Virus record (IMG/VR): IMGVR_UViG_3300021091_003680
Location: 1-22,066 of that record
Origin: a virus
Length of the DNA: 22,066 bases
Direction: 5' to 3' (one strand)
The notes under the pieces were generated by a model, which was not told where the DNA came from, did not search any database, and saw only the letters and a list, made by a program, of their open reading frames with translations. Positions 5,276 through 12,541 of this stretch are shown here, in pieces (positions within the stretch are counted from its first letter, which is position 1; each line of letters starts with the position of its first letter). A program made the position numbers and the translations under genes.

Positions 5276-6156
5276 GTAAACACACATTATGGGTTGAGAA
5301 ATATAGACCTGATACACTAAATGGTTATTTAGGAAATGAATCATTCACTGAAGCATTAAGTGAGTGGATTGATAAAAATAATTTTCCTAACCTATTACTC
5401 TATGGATCACCAGGTACAGGTAAAACAACTGCTGCTAAATTAGTAGTTAAAAATATTAATTGTGACTTTTTATATTTAAACTGTTCTGATGAGAATGGTA
5501 TTGATGTGATTAGAGATAAAGTAAAACAGTTTGCTTCAGGTGCTACATTTAAACCACTTAAAGTAGTTATATTAGATGAAGCTGATTTCTTAACTATAAA
5601 TGCTCAAGCAGCACTTAGAAATATTATTGAGACATTTAGTTTAAATACTAGATTCATCTTTACTTGTAATTATGTAGAACGTATTATTGATGCTTTACAA
5701 TCACGATTAACTAGTTTTCATTTAACAGTTGCTGATATTAAGATAGTGGCTAAACATTTAGTTGATATATTAGATGCTGAGAGTATTAAATATGATAAGC
5801 AAGACATAGTTACTATTGTTAAAAAAACCTATCCTGATTTAAGACGAGCAATTAATATATTACAAAGTAATTCAGTTAAAGGCAAGTTAACACTTAATGA
5901 AGTAATAGATAGTAATTATATTGAACAAGTTATTAATGAACTTAAGTCTAAAAAGAAAACAGCATTTAATAATATTAGACAAATCATAGCTAATAATAAT
6001 ATAAATGACTTCACTGGTTTATATAAGTCATTATATGATCACTATTCATCTCCAGAGTCAACAATAATTATAGAAGAATACATATTTCATTCAACTACTA
6101 TACCTGATAAAGAAATTTGTTTTATGGGTTGTGTAGCTAAACTTTTAAATTTATGA
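5272..6156 (+). CDS. 44: Sliding-clamp loader ATPase subunit (T4 gp44-like)
   Basis: A 294-residue AAA+ ATPase that opens the ring-shaped sliding clamp and places it on primer-template DNA. Visible motifs are an N-terminal WVEKYRPDTL box, Walker A GSPGTGKT (residues 45-52), Walker B VVILDEAD (98-105), sensor 1 in FTCNY (Asn133), the trans-acting arginine finger in an SRLTS variant of the usual SRC motif (Arg145), and sensor 2 in DLRRAIN. The length is close to that of T4 gp44 (319 residues), somewhat shorter at the C-terminus. In T4, four gp44 copies join one gp62. The matching gp62-like gene lies 257 bases downstream, which supports the assignment over a cellular RFC or DnaX protein. The start is coupled to the previous stop. 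Confidence 0.94.
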   Translation: MSKHTLWVEKYRPDTLNGYLGNESFTEALSEWIDKNNFPNLLLYGSPGTGKTTAAKLVVKNINCDFLYLNCSDENGIDVIRDKVKQFASGATFKPLKVVILDEADFLTINAQAALRNIIETFSLNTRFIFTCNYVERIIDALQSRLTSFHLTVADIKIVAKHLVDILDAESIKYDKQDIVTIVKKTYPDLRRAINILQSNSVKGKLTLNEVIDSNYIEQVINELKSKKKTAFNNIRQIIANNNINDFTGLYKSLYDHYSSPESTIIIEEYIFHSTTIPDKEICFMGCVAKLLNL

Positions 6157-6410
6157 ATCAAGAACAACCAAAATTAAACATTCCATTAGAGAAAACAGTA
6201 ACAATTACTAATGAAGCTGGTGAACCTATTGTTTTAGGTGAAGCTGTTATTTTAAGAAAAGCTAATAAGTTTTTAGTTGGTACTACACAAGATGCTTTAG
6301 TACCTATTCCTGTATTTTATGATATTAAAACTCATAAAATAGCTTTAGACATGTTACCTCCTGAAATTAGAGATGAATTTAAAGAGGTAGGATTTTCATT
6401 TAATAGTTAA
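6153..6410 (+). CDS. Small protein between the clamp-loader genes, unknown function
   Basis: An 85-residue protein with no recognised family. It looks like a small mostly beta domain (VTITNEAGEPIVLGEAVIL) followed by a helix (PPEIRDEFKEVGF). It starts within the stop of the gp44-like gene (ATGA) and ends two bases before the gp62-like gene, so it is embedded in the clamp-loader operon. Genes 44 and 62 are adjacent in T4, so this insertion is unusual, and the protein could act with the loader or simply be an accessory gene. Confidence 0.72.
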   Translation: MNQEQPKLNIPLEKTVTITNEAGEPIVLGEAVILRKANKFLVGTTQDALVPIPVFYDIKTHKIALDMLPPEIRDEFKEVGFSFNS

Positions 6411-6412
6411 GA

Positions 6413-6820
6413 ATGAATTTATTTGATTGGTTAAATGAGATAACATATCATAAACGTCCATGGAGTATATTTATGGATGAAGATAAGGCTGAGTTTAATA
6501 CTTATATGATTCATCGTTTTATTAGTATGAACCCATCTTATATTGATGCTGTTAATTTAATTCAATATTATCCAGATTGTCCTAAAAGAAAGGTATATCA
6601 ATTTTATTGTGAGTTATTACCTAAACAAAAAGCATTCTTTAGATATATTAAAGCAAGTGCTAAGGATGATCTAGAAACAATTAAGGCTATATCAGAATAC
6701 TATCAATGTAGTACTCGTGAGGCAAAAGAATATATTAATATAGTAGATGTAAATAATATTAAAAATGTGCTTAACTTGGGACAGTCAGGTACAAACAAAA
6801 AAAGGAGAAAAAAATCATGA
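6413..6820 (+). CDS. 62: Clamp-loader small subunit (T4 gp62-like)
   Basis: A 135-residue protein resembling the short gp62 homologues of T4-like cyanophages, the non-ATPase subunit that bridges the clamp-loader ring. Recognisable features are the N-terminal LFDWLNEI start, a middle AVNLIQYYP segment, PKQKAFFRYIK, the conserved helix with ISEYYQCSTREAKEYINI, and a Lys/Arg-rich end (KKRRKKS). The family is poorly conserved, so assignment depends on this order of short motifs and on the nearby gp44-like gene. T4 gp62 is longer (187 residues). The C-terminal lysine codons create a Shine-Dalgarno sequence for the next gene, and the two overlap by four bases. Confidence 0.8.
   Translation: MNLFDWLNEITYHKRPWSIFMDEDKAEFNTYMIHRFISMNPSYIDAVNLIQYYPDCPKRKVYQFYCELLPKQKAFFRYIKASAKDDLETIKAISEYYQCSTREAKEYINIVDVNNIKNVLNLGQSGTNKKRRKKS
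6802..6807 (+). promoter_or_regulatory. Clear Shine-Dalgarno site for the gene at 6817
   Basis: AAGGAG is placed nine bases before the ATG at 6817. It is the only strong Shine-Dalgarno sequence I noticed in the window; nearly all other starts lack one. It lies within the Lys/Arg codons at the end of the gp62-like gene, so it may be incidental, but its spacing is ideal. Confidence 0.5.
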
Positions 6821-7131
6821 TTACATTTATTTTAGGTGCTTTGGCTGCAGTTGTGGTTGGGGTACTGGGTTGGCTTTCAGTTAGTGTTATTGGATCACTA
6901 GAGAGAGTTAAGTCATTAGAACAAGAAAATCAAGTTCAATGGAGAGAGATTGAAGAACGTTACAATTCAATTGAACGTAAATTAGATGAAGCCATAGACA
7001 TTGTCAATCGTAGAATTGATGATAACTATAGTTACACTGATTCACGATTTGATAAGTTCAATAACCATATTGAACGCGATTATGTTTCAAAAGTAGATAA
7101 AGCTAGTAATACAATCAGTTATAATAATTAA
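6817..7131 (+). CDS. Membrane-anchored coiled-coil protein
   Basis: A 104-residue protein with an N-terminal membrane helix at about residues 3-26 (Ala/Val/Gly-rich) followed by a long charged helix (about residues 29-75) with heptad-like hydrophobic spacing, and a polar tail. It starts inside the gp62-like stop (ATGA) and has a good Shine-Dalgarno sequence. No family is recognised. It could tether replication components to the membrane or be a structural accessory, but the sequence does not decide. Confidence 0.72.
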   Translation: MITFILGALAAVVVGVLGWLSVSVIGSLERVKSLEQENQVQWREIEERYNSIERKLDEAIDIVNRRIDDNYSYTDSRFDKFNNHIERDYVSKVDKASNTISYNN

Positions 7132-7174
7132 TTAATCACTTGGCTGTCCCAATTAAGTCATTTAAATTTATTAT

Positions 7175-7528
7175 ATGAGCTATATATCAGATTCAAAATC
7201 ATATCGTGAATACATGATCATGATGGAACGTGAACAAGAAATATTAAGAGAAAAAAACCGTATGCAACATACTAAAGATAATATCACTAATCAAGTGATT
7301 GAAGATTTAAAATCTAGAGCTGAACGTGGTTATAAAAAATATAACACAACATTAGGTGAGAATAATAAGGATAATTACATGAACCATCTATATGAAGAAT
7401 TATTAGATGCTGCCCAGTATGTTAAAAAAGAACAATCAATTATTCCTGATATACAAAATTTAATTGAAATACATTCTGACAATACTAGATTGGGTGAGGT
7501 TATAAGAGACATATATGGTAAAAAGTAA
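7175..7528 (+). CDS. MazG-like (all-alpha NTP pyrophosphohydrolase) protein
   Basis: A 117-residue helical protein. The central part has the order RAERGYKKYNTTL (residues 48-60) followed by HLYEELLDAAQYVKKE (71-86). These resemble short phage proteins of the MazG-like all-alpha NTP-pyrophosphohydrolase superfamily, where EE and a following D coordinate Mg2+ and the enzyme removes pyrophosphate from nucleoside triphosphates. The first 40 residues are a charged, coiled-coil-like extension. The C-terminal part (about 88-117) is not recognised. Its role might be to alter nucleotide pools during replication. The assignment rests on a short motif and is moderate. The next gene starts 14 bases before this stop. 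Confidence 0.62.
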   Translation: MSYISDSKSYREYMIMMEREQEILREKNRMQHTKDNITNQVIEDLKSRAERGYKKYNTTLGENNKDNYMNHLYEELLDAAQYVKKEQSIIPDIQNLIEIHSDNTRLGEVIRDIYGKK

Positions 7529-8456
7529 GTTAACAGAGATTGAACTTAAAATAAAAACACATCAACTTAAAGAAGTTGATTATAGATATCAATCAACAGT
7601 ATCATACTCTCAATACTCAATGTGGCGTAAATGTCCTCATCAATGGTATTTAGCTTATGTTAAGAATTTAGCTCCATATTCAGCCTCAATTCATACTATA
7701 TTTGGAACTGCTATTCATGAGACAATGCAACACTATCTTAAAGTGATGTATGAACAAAGTGGAGCAGCAGCTGATAGAGAAGATATAGTAGGAATGTTTA
7801 ATGAGCGTTTTAGAGCAGTTTATAAAGAACAATTTGAAGCTGCTAAACAACATTTTTCTAATCCAGATGAAATGAGAGAATTTTATGAGGATGGAATTAA
7901 TATACTTGAATGGTTTAAAAAACATAGAACTCAATTCTTTACCACTCGTAATACAGTATTATTAGGTATTGAAATGCCTTTAATGGTTGGTTTATCTAAA
8001 AATGTATTTTTAAAAGGATATATTGACTTTGTTTTATATGATAAAGATTTAGATAAAGTTTATATCTATGACATTAAAACATCCAGGTCAGGATGGAGAG
8101 ATAAGGATAAAAAAGATGATATTAAACTAGCTCAAATATTACTTTATAAAGAATATTTCGCTAAACAATATAATATTGATATTGATAAAATTGAAGTTGA
8201 GTTTTTTATATTAAAAAGAAAAATATGGGATAATGAAGCATTTACTATACCTTACATTACCTCATTTAGACCAGCTAGTGGTAAAATTAAACGTAAACAA
8301 GCAGCTGATAAATTTAATATGTTCTTAGATGAATGTTTTGATAATGATGGTAAATATATAATTAAAGAATATTCTAAAATAGTAGGTAAAGATTCTTGCA
8401 CCTATTGTCCATTTAATAATAATAAAGAACTTTGTAATAAAAATGTTGTTTCTTAA
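7515..8456 (+). CDS. PD-(D/E)XK nuclease, Cas4/RecB-like, probable iron-sulfur protein
   Basis: A 313-residue nuclease. Motif order is an N-terminal SYSQYSMWRKCPHQWYL box with Cys40, GTAIHE (His68, Glu69), then LLGIEMP (Glu153), LKGYIDFVLYD (Asp171), YIYDIKTS (Asp186, Lys188) and LAQILLYKEYF (Gln207). This is the RecB/Cas4/AddB-type catalytic core for ssDNA or end processing. Three further cysteines, 295, 298 and 307 (CTYCPF followed by C), with Cys40 form the four-cysteine set that binds a 4Fe-4S cluster in Cas4 and AddB. No CRISPR array or cas genes are present, so a role in replication or recombination is more likely. It is longer than Cas4 (about 200 residues), with an extra helical segment at about 75-145. 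Confidence 0.88.
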   Translation: MVKSKLTEIELKIKTHQLKEVDYRYQSTVSYSQYSMWRKCPHQWYLAYVKNLAPYSASIHTIFGTAIHETMQHYLKVMYEQSGAAADREDIVGMFNERFRAVYKEQFEAAKQHFSNPDEMREFYEDGINILEWFKKHRTQFFTTRNTVLLGIEMPLMVGLSKNVFLKGYIDFVLYDKDLDKVYIYDIKTSRSGWRDKDKKDDIKLAQILLYKEYFAKQYNIDIDKIEVEFFILKRKIWDNEAFTIPYITSFRPASGKIKRKQAADKFNMFLDECFDNDGKYIIKEYSKIVGKDSCTYCPFNNNKELCNKNVVS

Positions 8457-8490
8457 TCTATATATATATTTATATATATAAAATATAGAT
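8456..8490 (+). repeat. AT-rich inverted repeat directly before the ribbon-helix-helix gene
   Basis: The arms ATCTATAT (8456-8463) and ATATAGAT (8483-8490) are perfect reverse complements, centred at 8473 and separated by 19 alternating A/T bases. It begins at the last base of the nuclease stop and ends one base before the ATG of the downstream DNA-binding protein. The position suits an operator or promoter, possibly autoregulatory, but pure A/T palindromes also arise by chance in such DNA. Confidence 0.55.
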
Positions 8491-8491
8491 T

Positions 8492-8689
8492 ATGGGAGAC
8501 AATAAATTAACAAGTGTTAAAGTTAATGAAACATTATTTGACGAGTTTAAAGTGTTATGTGTTAGAACAAAGTTTTCACTTCAAAAATTAGTTGATAGAA
8601 GTATTCATTTATATTTAACAGATGAAGACTATAGAAAAAAACTTCACAACCATTTAAATTTATCTTTATCAGGTAGTAAACAATCTTAA
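8492..8689 (+). CDS. Ribbon-helix-helix DNA-binding protein
   Basis: A 65-residue protein with an Arc/MetJ/CopG-type pattern: a short N-terminal strand (LTSVKVNETLFDEF), a first helix (about 14-24), a turn, and a second helix containing SLQKLVDRSIHLYL. Such proteins bind DNA as dimers through the paired strand. The C-terminal part (about 46-65) is polar and unlikely to be part of the fold. It sits between the replication block and the sugar cassette and has an A/T inverted repeat right at its start, so regulation of itself or of the cassette is plausible. No Shine-Dalgarno sequence is present. Confidence 0.78.
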   Translation: MGDNKLTSVKVNETLFDEFKVLCVRTKFSLQKLVDRSIHLYLTDEDYRKKLHNHLNLSLSGSKQS

Positions 8690-8709
8690 AAATTTAGTTT
8701 AAACATGTT

Positions 8710-10140
8710 ATGAAAGAAGGTTACATTCCACAATCACAACGTAAAAAAATCTTGTTATTATGTGATGATATTAGAATGACATCTGGTATATCCACAATGG
8801 CTAGAGAAATTGTTATTGGTACAGCTCATCATTTTAATTGGGTAAATATAGGTGGAGCTATTAAACATCCAGATCAAGGTAAACGATTTGATATTAATGC
8901 TGACACTAATAAACATGCTGGTATAGAAGATGCTAGTGTATTTCTATATCCAATTGATGGTTATGGTAGTCCTGAGTTAATTAGACAAATGATTAATATT
9001 GAAAAACCAGATGTATTAATGATGTTCACTGATCCAAGATACTGGATTTGGTTATTTCAAATAGAGAATGAAATTAGAAAAAAAATACCAATTATATATC
9101 TTAATATTTGGGATGATTATCCAGCTCCATTATATAATGAAGCATATTATGAGTCATGTGATGGGTTAATGGCTATATCAAAACAAACACTTAATATAAA
9201 TAAATTAGTATTAGGTGATAAAGCTAAAAATAAAGTATTAAGTTATGTACCTCATGGTATAAATGATAAAGTGTTTTATCCAATTAATGATGAAACTAAA
9301 TTAAATGAAATTAGAAAAAAACTATTTGGTAATAAACAATATGATTTTGTTTTAATGTTTAATTCTAGAAATATTAGACGTAAACAAATACCTGATACAA
9401 TGGCTTCATTTAGATTGTTTCTAGATAAATTACCTAAAGATAAAGCTGATAAATGTGCTTTAATATTACACACACAACCAATTGATGATAATGGAACTGA
9501 TTTATATGCTGTTAGAGACATATTATTTACTGACAGTCAATGTAATCAAATTTATTTTTCAGACTCAAAAATAACATCTCAAGAGTTAAATTTAATATAT
9601 AATATTAGTAATGCTTGTATATTAATAAGTTCAAATGAAGGTTGGGGATTAAGTCTAACAGAGGCAATGATGTGTGGAAAAATGATTATTGCTAATGTGA
9701 CCGGTGGTATGCAAGACCAAATGAGATTTATAGATGAAAATAATAAATGGATTGATTTTGATGTTGATTTTTGTTCTAACCATTTTGGTAAGTATAAAAC
9801 ATGTGGTGAATGGGCTATACCAGTATTCCCAAGTAATATAAGTATTCAAGGTTCAGTTCCAACTCCTTATATATATGATGATAGAGCTAATTTTAGAGAA
9901 GTAGCTGATGCTATTATGAAAATATATGAAATGGGAAATGAAGAGTGTAATCGCAGAGGTAAATTAGCTCATAAGTGGGTTACATCAGATGAATCTATGA
10001 TGACAGCTGAAAATATGAGTAAAAATGTTATAAAACATATTAATGAAGTTTTGGCTAATTGGAAACCAAGACATAAATTTGAGTTAATTAAAATTAAGCC
10101 ATTTAAAAGAAAACATATTCGTCATAAATTAGTTTATTAA
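8710..10140 (+). CDS. Glycosyltransferase, GT4-like (GT-B fold)
   Basis: A 476-residue GT-B glycosyltransferase, transferring a sugar from a nucleotide donor with retention of configuration as is usual for GT4. The N-terminal domain starts with a Rossmann-like strand (KILLLCDD) and a glycine turn, TSGISTMAREI. The C-terminal domain carries the EX7E motif, SNEGWGLSLTEAM (Glu310 and Glu318), followed by a GGMQDQM loop. The donor and acceptor are unknown. It is the first gene of the sugar cassette, starting 20 bases after the DNA-binding gene, and is followed by a second GT4-like protein sharing the SG...AR(E/D)IV motif near its N-terminus. The tail is basic (KIKPFKRKHIRHK). Confidence 0.9.
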   Translation: MKEGYIPQSQRKKILLLCDDIRMTSGISTMAREIVIGTAHHFNWVNIGGAIKHPDQGKRFDINADTNKHAGIEDASVFLYPIDGYGSPELIRQMINIEKPDVLMMFTDPRYWIWLFQIENEIRKKIPIIYLNIWDDYPAPLYNEAYYESCDGLMAISKQTLNINKLVLGDKAKNKVLSYVPHGINDKVFYPINDETKLNEIRKKLFGNKQYDFVLMFNSRNIRRKQIPDTMASFRLFLDKLPKDKADKCALILHTQPIDDNGTDLYAVRDILFTDSQCNQIYFSDSKITSQELNLIYNISNACILISSNEGWGLSLTEAMMCGKMIIANVTGGMQDQMRFIDENNKWIDFDVDFCSNHFGKYKTCGEWAIPVFPSNISIQGSVPTPYIYDDRANFREVADAIMKIYEMGNEECNRRGKLAHKWVTSDESMMTAENMSKNVIKHINEVLANWKPRHKFELIKIKPFKRKHIRHKLVY

Positions 10141-10145
10141 TAATT

Positions 10146-11477
10146 ATGAAACCATTAATTGTAATTAGTTGCCCTATTGAAACAATGTCAGGATATGGAG
10201 CTAGAGCTAGAGATATAGTTAAAGCACTCCTAAAATATGATAAATATGATATTAAAATTATTTCTCAACGTTGGGGAAATACATCTTGGAATGCTTTAAA
10301 TTTAAACAATTCAGAAGATAAAAGATTATATGATTTAATTTGGAGACAACCTCAATTACCAAAACAACCTGACATTTGGATCCAAATTACAGTACCAAAT
10401 GAATTTCAAGCTGTAGGAAAATATAATATTGGTATTACAGCAGGTATTGAAACAACAGCATGTGATCCAAGTTGGGTTGAAGGCATTAATAGAATGAATT
10501 TAACTTTAGTATCATCTGAACATGCTAAACATGTATTTAAAACAAATACATTTGAAAAAAGAAATAAAAAAAATAATCAACTTGAAGGAACAGTTAAATT
10601 AGAAAAGCCAGTTGAAGTTTTATTTGAAGGAGCTGATTTAAATACTTATTTTTATATTAATGACAATGATTTAGAAGAGACAGAATTAGTATTATCATTA
10701 GATGAAATAGAAGAAGATTTTTGTTTTTTATTTGTTGGTCATTGGTTACAAGGAAATTTAGGTGAAGACAGAAAAAATGTAGGTTATATGATTAAAGCAT
10801 TCTTAGAAACATTTAAGAATAAAAAAAATAATAAACCAGCTTTAATTTTAAAAACATCTCAAGTAACTAATTCAATAATGGATAGAGATGAGATACTTAA
10901 GAAAATAGAAGCTATTAGAAACACAGTTAAAGGTGATTTACCAAACATTTATTTATTACATGGTGATTTAGAAAATAAAGATATGAATGATTTATATAAT
11001 CATGATAAAGTGAAAGCAATGGTGTCATTAACTAAAGGTGAAGGATTTGGAAGACCATTACTTGAATTTAGTTTATCTAAAAAACCTATTATAGCTAGTA
11101 ATTGGAGTGGACATTTAGATTTTTTAAATCCAGAATATAATACATTAGTAGGAGGAACATTAACTAATGTTCATTCATCAGCTCAAGCTAAAAATATGAT
11201 ATTAGCTGAATCACAATGGTTTACTCCTAATGATGGAGAAGTAGCTGATGCTTTTAAATCTGTTTATAATGATTATAATAAACATTTAGAGAAATCTAAA
11301 CGTCAAGCTTATTTTGCTAAAACTAATTTTTCATTTGATAAAATGGCTGAGATATTGGATAATATTTTAGAGTCAAAAGTACCTAAACAAGTAGAGCTTA
11401 AATTACCAACATTAAAAAAAGTAAACAATACTGATATACCTAAACTTAATTTGCCTAAACTTAAAAAAATAGAATAA
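10146..11477 (+). CDS. Glycosyltransferase, GT4-like, with repeated basic tail
   Basis: A 443-residue GT-B glycosyltransferase. The N-terminus has SCPIETMSGYGARARDIV, and the C-terminal domain has LTKGEGFGRPLLEFSL with the EX7E pair at Glu299 and Glu307 and then the WSGHLDF loop. The middle contains a likely linker (about 135-190). The last 30 residues are an unusual tail with two copies of a short LPxLKK unit (LPTLKKVN and LPKLKKIE) separated by a few residues, rich in Lys and Pro, which might bind a partner or membrane. It starts five bases after the previous gene and its stop overlaps the next start by one base. It is diverged from the upstream GT4-like protein but related in plan. Confidence 0.88.
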   Translation: MKPLIVISCPIETMSGYGARARDIVKALLKYDKYDIKIISQRWGNTSWNALNLNNSEDKRLYDLIWRQPQLPKQPDIWIQITVPNEFQAVGKYNIGITAGIETTACDPSWVEGINRMNLTLVSSEHAKHVFKTNTFEKRNKKNNQLEGTVKLEKPVEVLFEGADLNTYFYINDNDLEETELVLSLDEIEEDFCFLFVGHWLQGNLGEDRKNVGYMIKAFLETFKNKKNNKPALILKTSQVTNSIMDRDEILKKIEAIRNTVKGDLPNIYLLHGDLENKDMNDLYNHDKVKAMVSLTKGEGFGRPLLEFSLSKKPIIASNWSGHLDFLNPEYNTLVGGTLTNVHSSAQAKNMILAESQWFTPNDGEVADAFKSVYNDYNKHLEKSKRQAYFAKTNFSFDKMAEILDNILESKVPKQVELKLPTLKKVNNTDIPKLNLPKLKKIE

Positions 11478-11905
11478 TGAATGATAGATTAGTGGTATGT
11501 CCACATTGCGGATCAGATGCCTGTTATGAGCATAAACAACAAGGTATATTAATATGGAGTTGCATGAATTGTGGATTTACATCAAATGAATTAATGATTG
11601 AAGGTAGTGAGTTAGTAATTCAAACAGAGGAAGTAATGCCTGAGTTATATAAAGATATTAAATTTATAGATGATAAAAAACAAGTTTGGTATCCAACAGT
11701 TATTAATATACAAGATAAAGGTACTGTGTTTATTAATGGTACTACTAAAGATAATTGGGGATGGGCAGGTATTAAAGCTGTAGAAACAACAGATGAAGAA
11801 AAAGAAAAACTTAAAGGAGCTACACATAAATCAGATTCTAAAACATTAAAAACATTCACTAAAGATCAGTTTGATGAGGCCTGTCATTATATTGGCTTAA
11901 TTTAA
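11477..11905 (+). CDS. Zinc-ribbon protein of unknown function
   Basis: A 142-residue protein with an N-terminal zinc ribbon: CPHCGSDACYEH at residues 8-19, and CMNCGF at about 29-34, giving two CxxC knuckles. The remainder (about 45-142) is a mixed domain with several Trp and Gly residues (YPTVINIQDKGTVFING, NWGWAGIKA) and a helical end, and is not recognised. It starts at the stop of the GT4-like gene (TAATG), so it is probably cotranscribed with the sugar genes, but it does not look like a sugar enzyme. Similar two-part phage proteins exist without known function. Confidence 0.75.
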   Translation: MNDRLVVCPHCGSDACYEHKQQGILIWSCMNCGFTSNELMIEGSELVIQTEEVMPELYKDIKFIDDKKQVWYPTVINIQDKGTVFINGTTKDNWGWAGIKAVETTDEEKEKLKGATHKSDSKTLKTFTKDQFDEACHYIGLI

Positions 11906-11914
11906 ATTTAATTT

Positions 11915-12541
11915 ATGACTACTATTAGTTTTGCTATTACAGCTTGTAATGAGCATATTGAATTAGAACATCTATTAGACCAATTAGTAACTATTATTAA
12001 ACCACAGGATGAAATAATAGTTCAATTAGATAATACATCTACAGATGAGGTTAAAAAAGTAGCTAATAAATATAATATTGGAGGTAAATTTGATTATCAT
12101 AGAATATATTTTGGATTAAATGGAGATTTTGCTTCATTTAAAAATAATTTAAAAAATCATTGCACACGTGATTGGGTATTTTTTATTGATGCTGATGAAT
12201 ACTTAAGTGATGGATTATCTAGTAATATCCACAGTGTGTTAGATATGAATAAAGGTTTAGTTGATGTTATATCTTTACCTCGTATTAATACAGTTGAAGG
12301 ATTGACTCGTAATCATATTGATAAGTGGAAATGGTTTGTAGATGATAATGATTGGATCAATTATCCAGATTATCAAACTCGTATATGTGTTAATAAAAAG
12401 GATATTCAATGGAAAAATAAGGTACATGAGCGTTTACAAGGATGGAAAACAATAGCTAATTTACCTCAAGGATATGATTTAATACATCCTAAAACAATTG
12501 ATAGACAAGAAAAACAAAATAATTTTTATGCCACAATTTAA
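11915..12541 (+). CDS. Glycosyltransferase, GT2-like
   Basis: A 208-residue GT-A glycosyltransferase. The N-terminal ITACNEHIELEHLLDQL is the typical GT2 start, the acidic strand QLDNTSTDEV follows, and the DxD metal site is IDADEYL (Asp92, Asp94). VHERLQGW near residue 175 is a common acceptor-side motif in this family. It is somewhat shorter than full GT2 enzymes and probably acts alone on a small acceptor or growing glycan. The nucleotide-sugar dehydrogenase start lies 14 bases inside its end. Confidence 0.87.
   Translation: MTTISFAITACNEHIELEHLLDQLVTIIKPQDEIIVQLDNTSTDEVKKVANKYNIGGKFDYHRIYFGLNGDFASFKNNLKNHCTRDWVFFIDADEYLSDGLSSNIHSVLDMNKGLVDVISLPRINTVEGLTRNHIDKWKWFVDDNDWINYPDYQTRICVNKKDIQWKNKVHERLQGWKTIANLPQGYDLIHPKTIDRQEKQNNFYATI

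Noticed and set aside
7515-8456. Reading the Cas4-like nuclease as part of a CRISPR system
   Set aside because: There is no repeat-spacer array and no other cas gene in the window; Cas4-like nucleases are common in phages on their own.
9276-9849. Antisense open frames within the GT4-like gene
   Set aside because: They fall entirely inside a well-supported glycosyltransferase and have no protein-like features.
12498-12527. Upstream TTG start for the sugar dehydrogenase
   Set aside because: It would add ten residues before the conserved strand that begins the NAD fold and extend further into the GT2 gene; ATG at 12528 gives the usual N-terminus.
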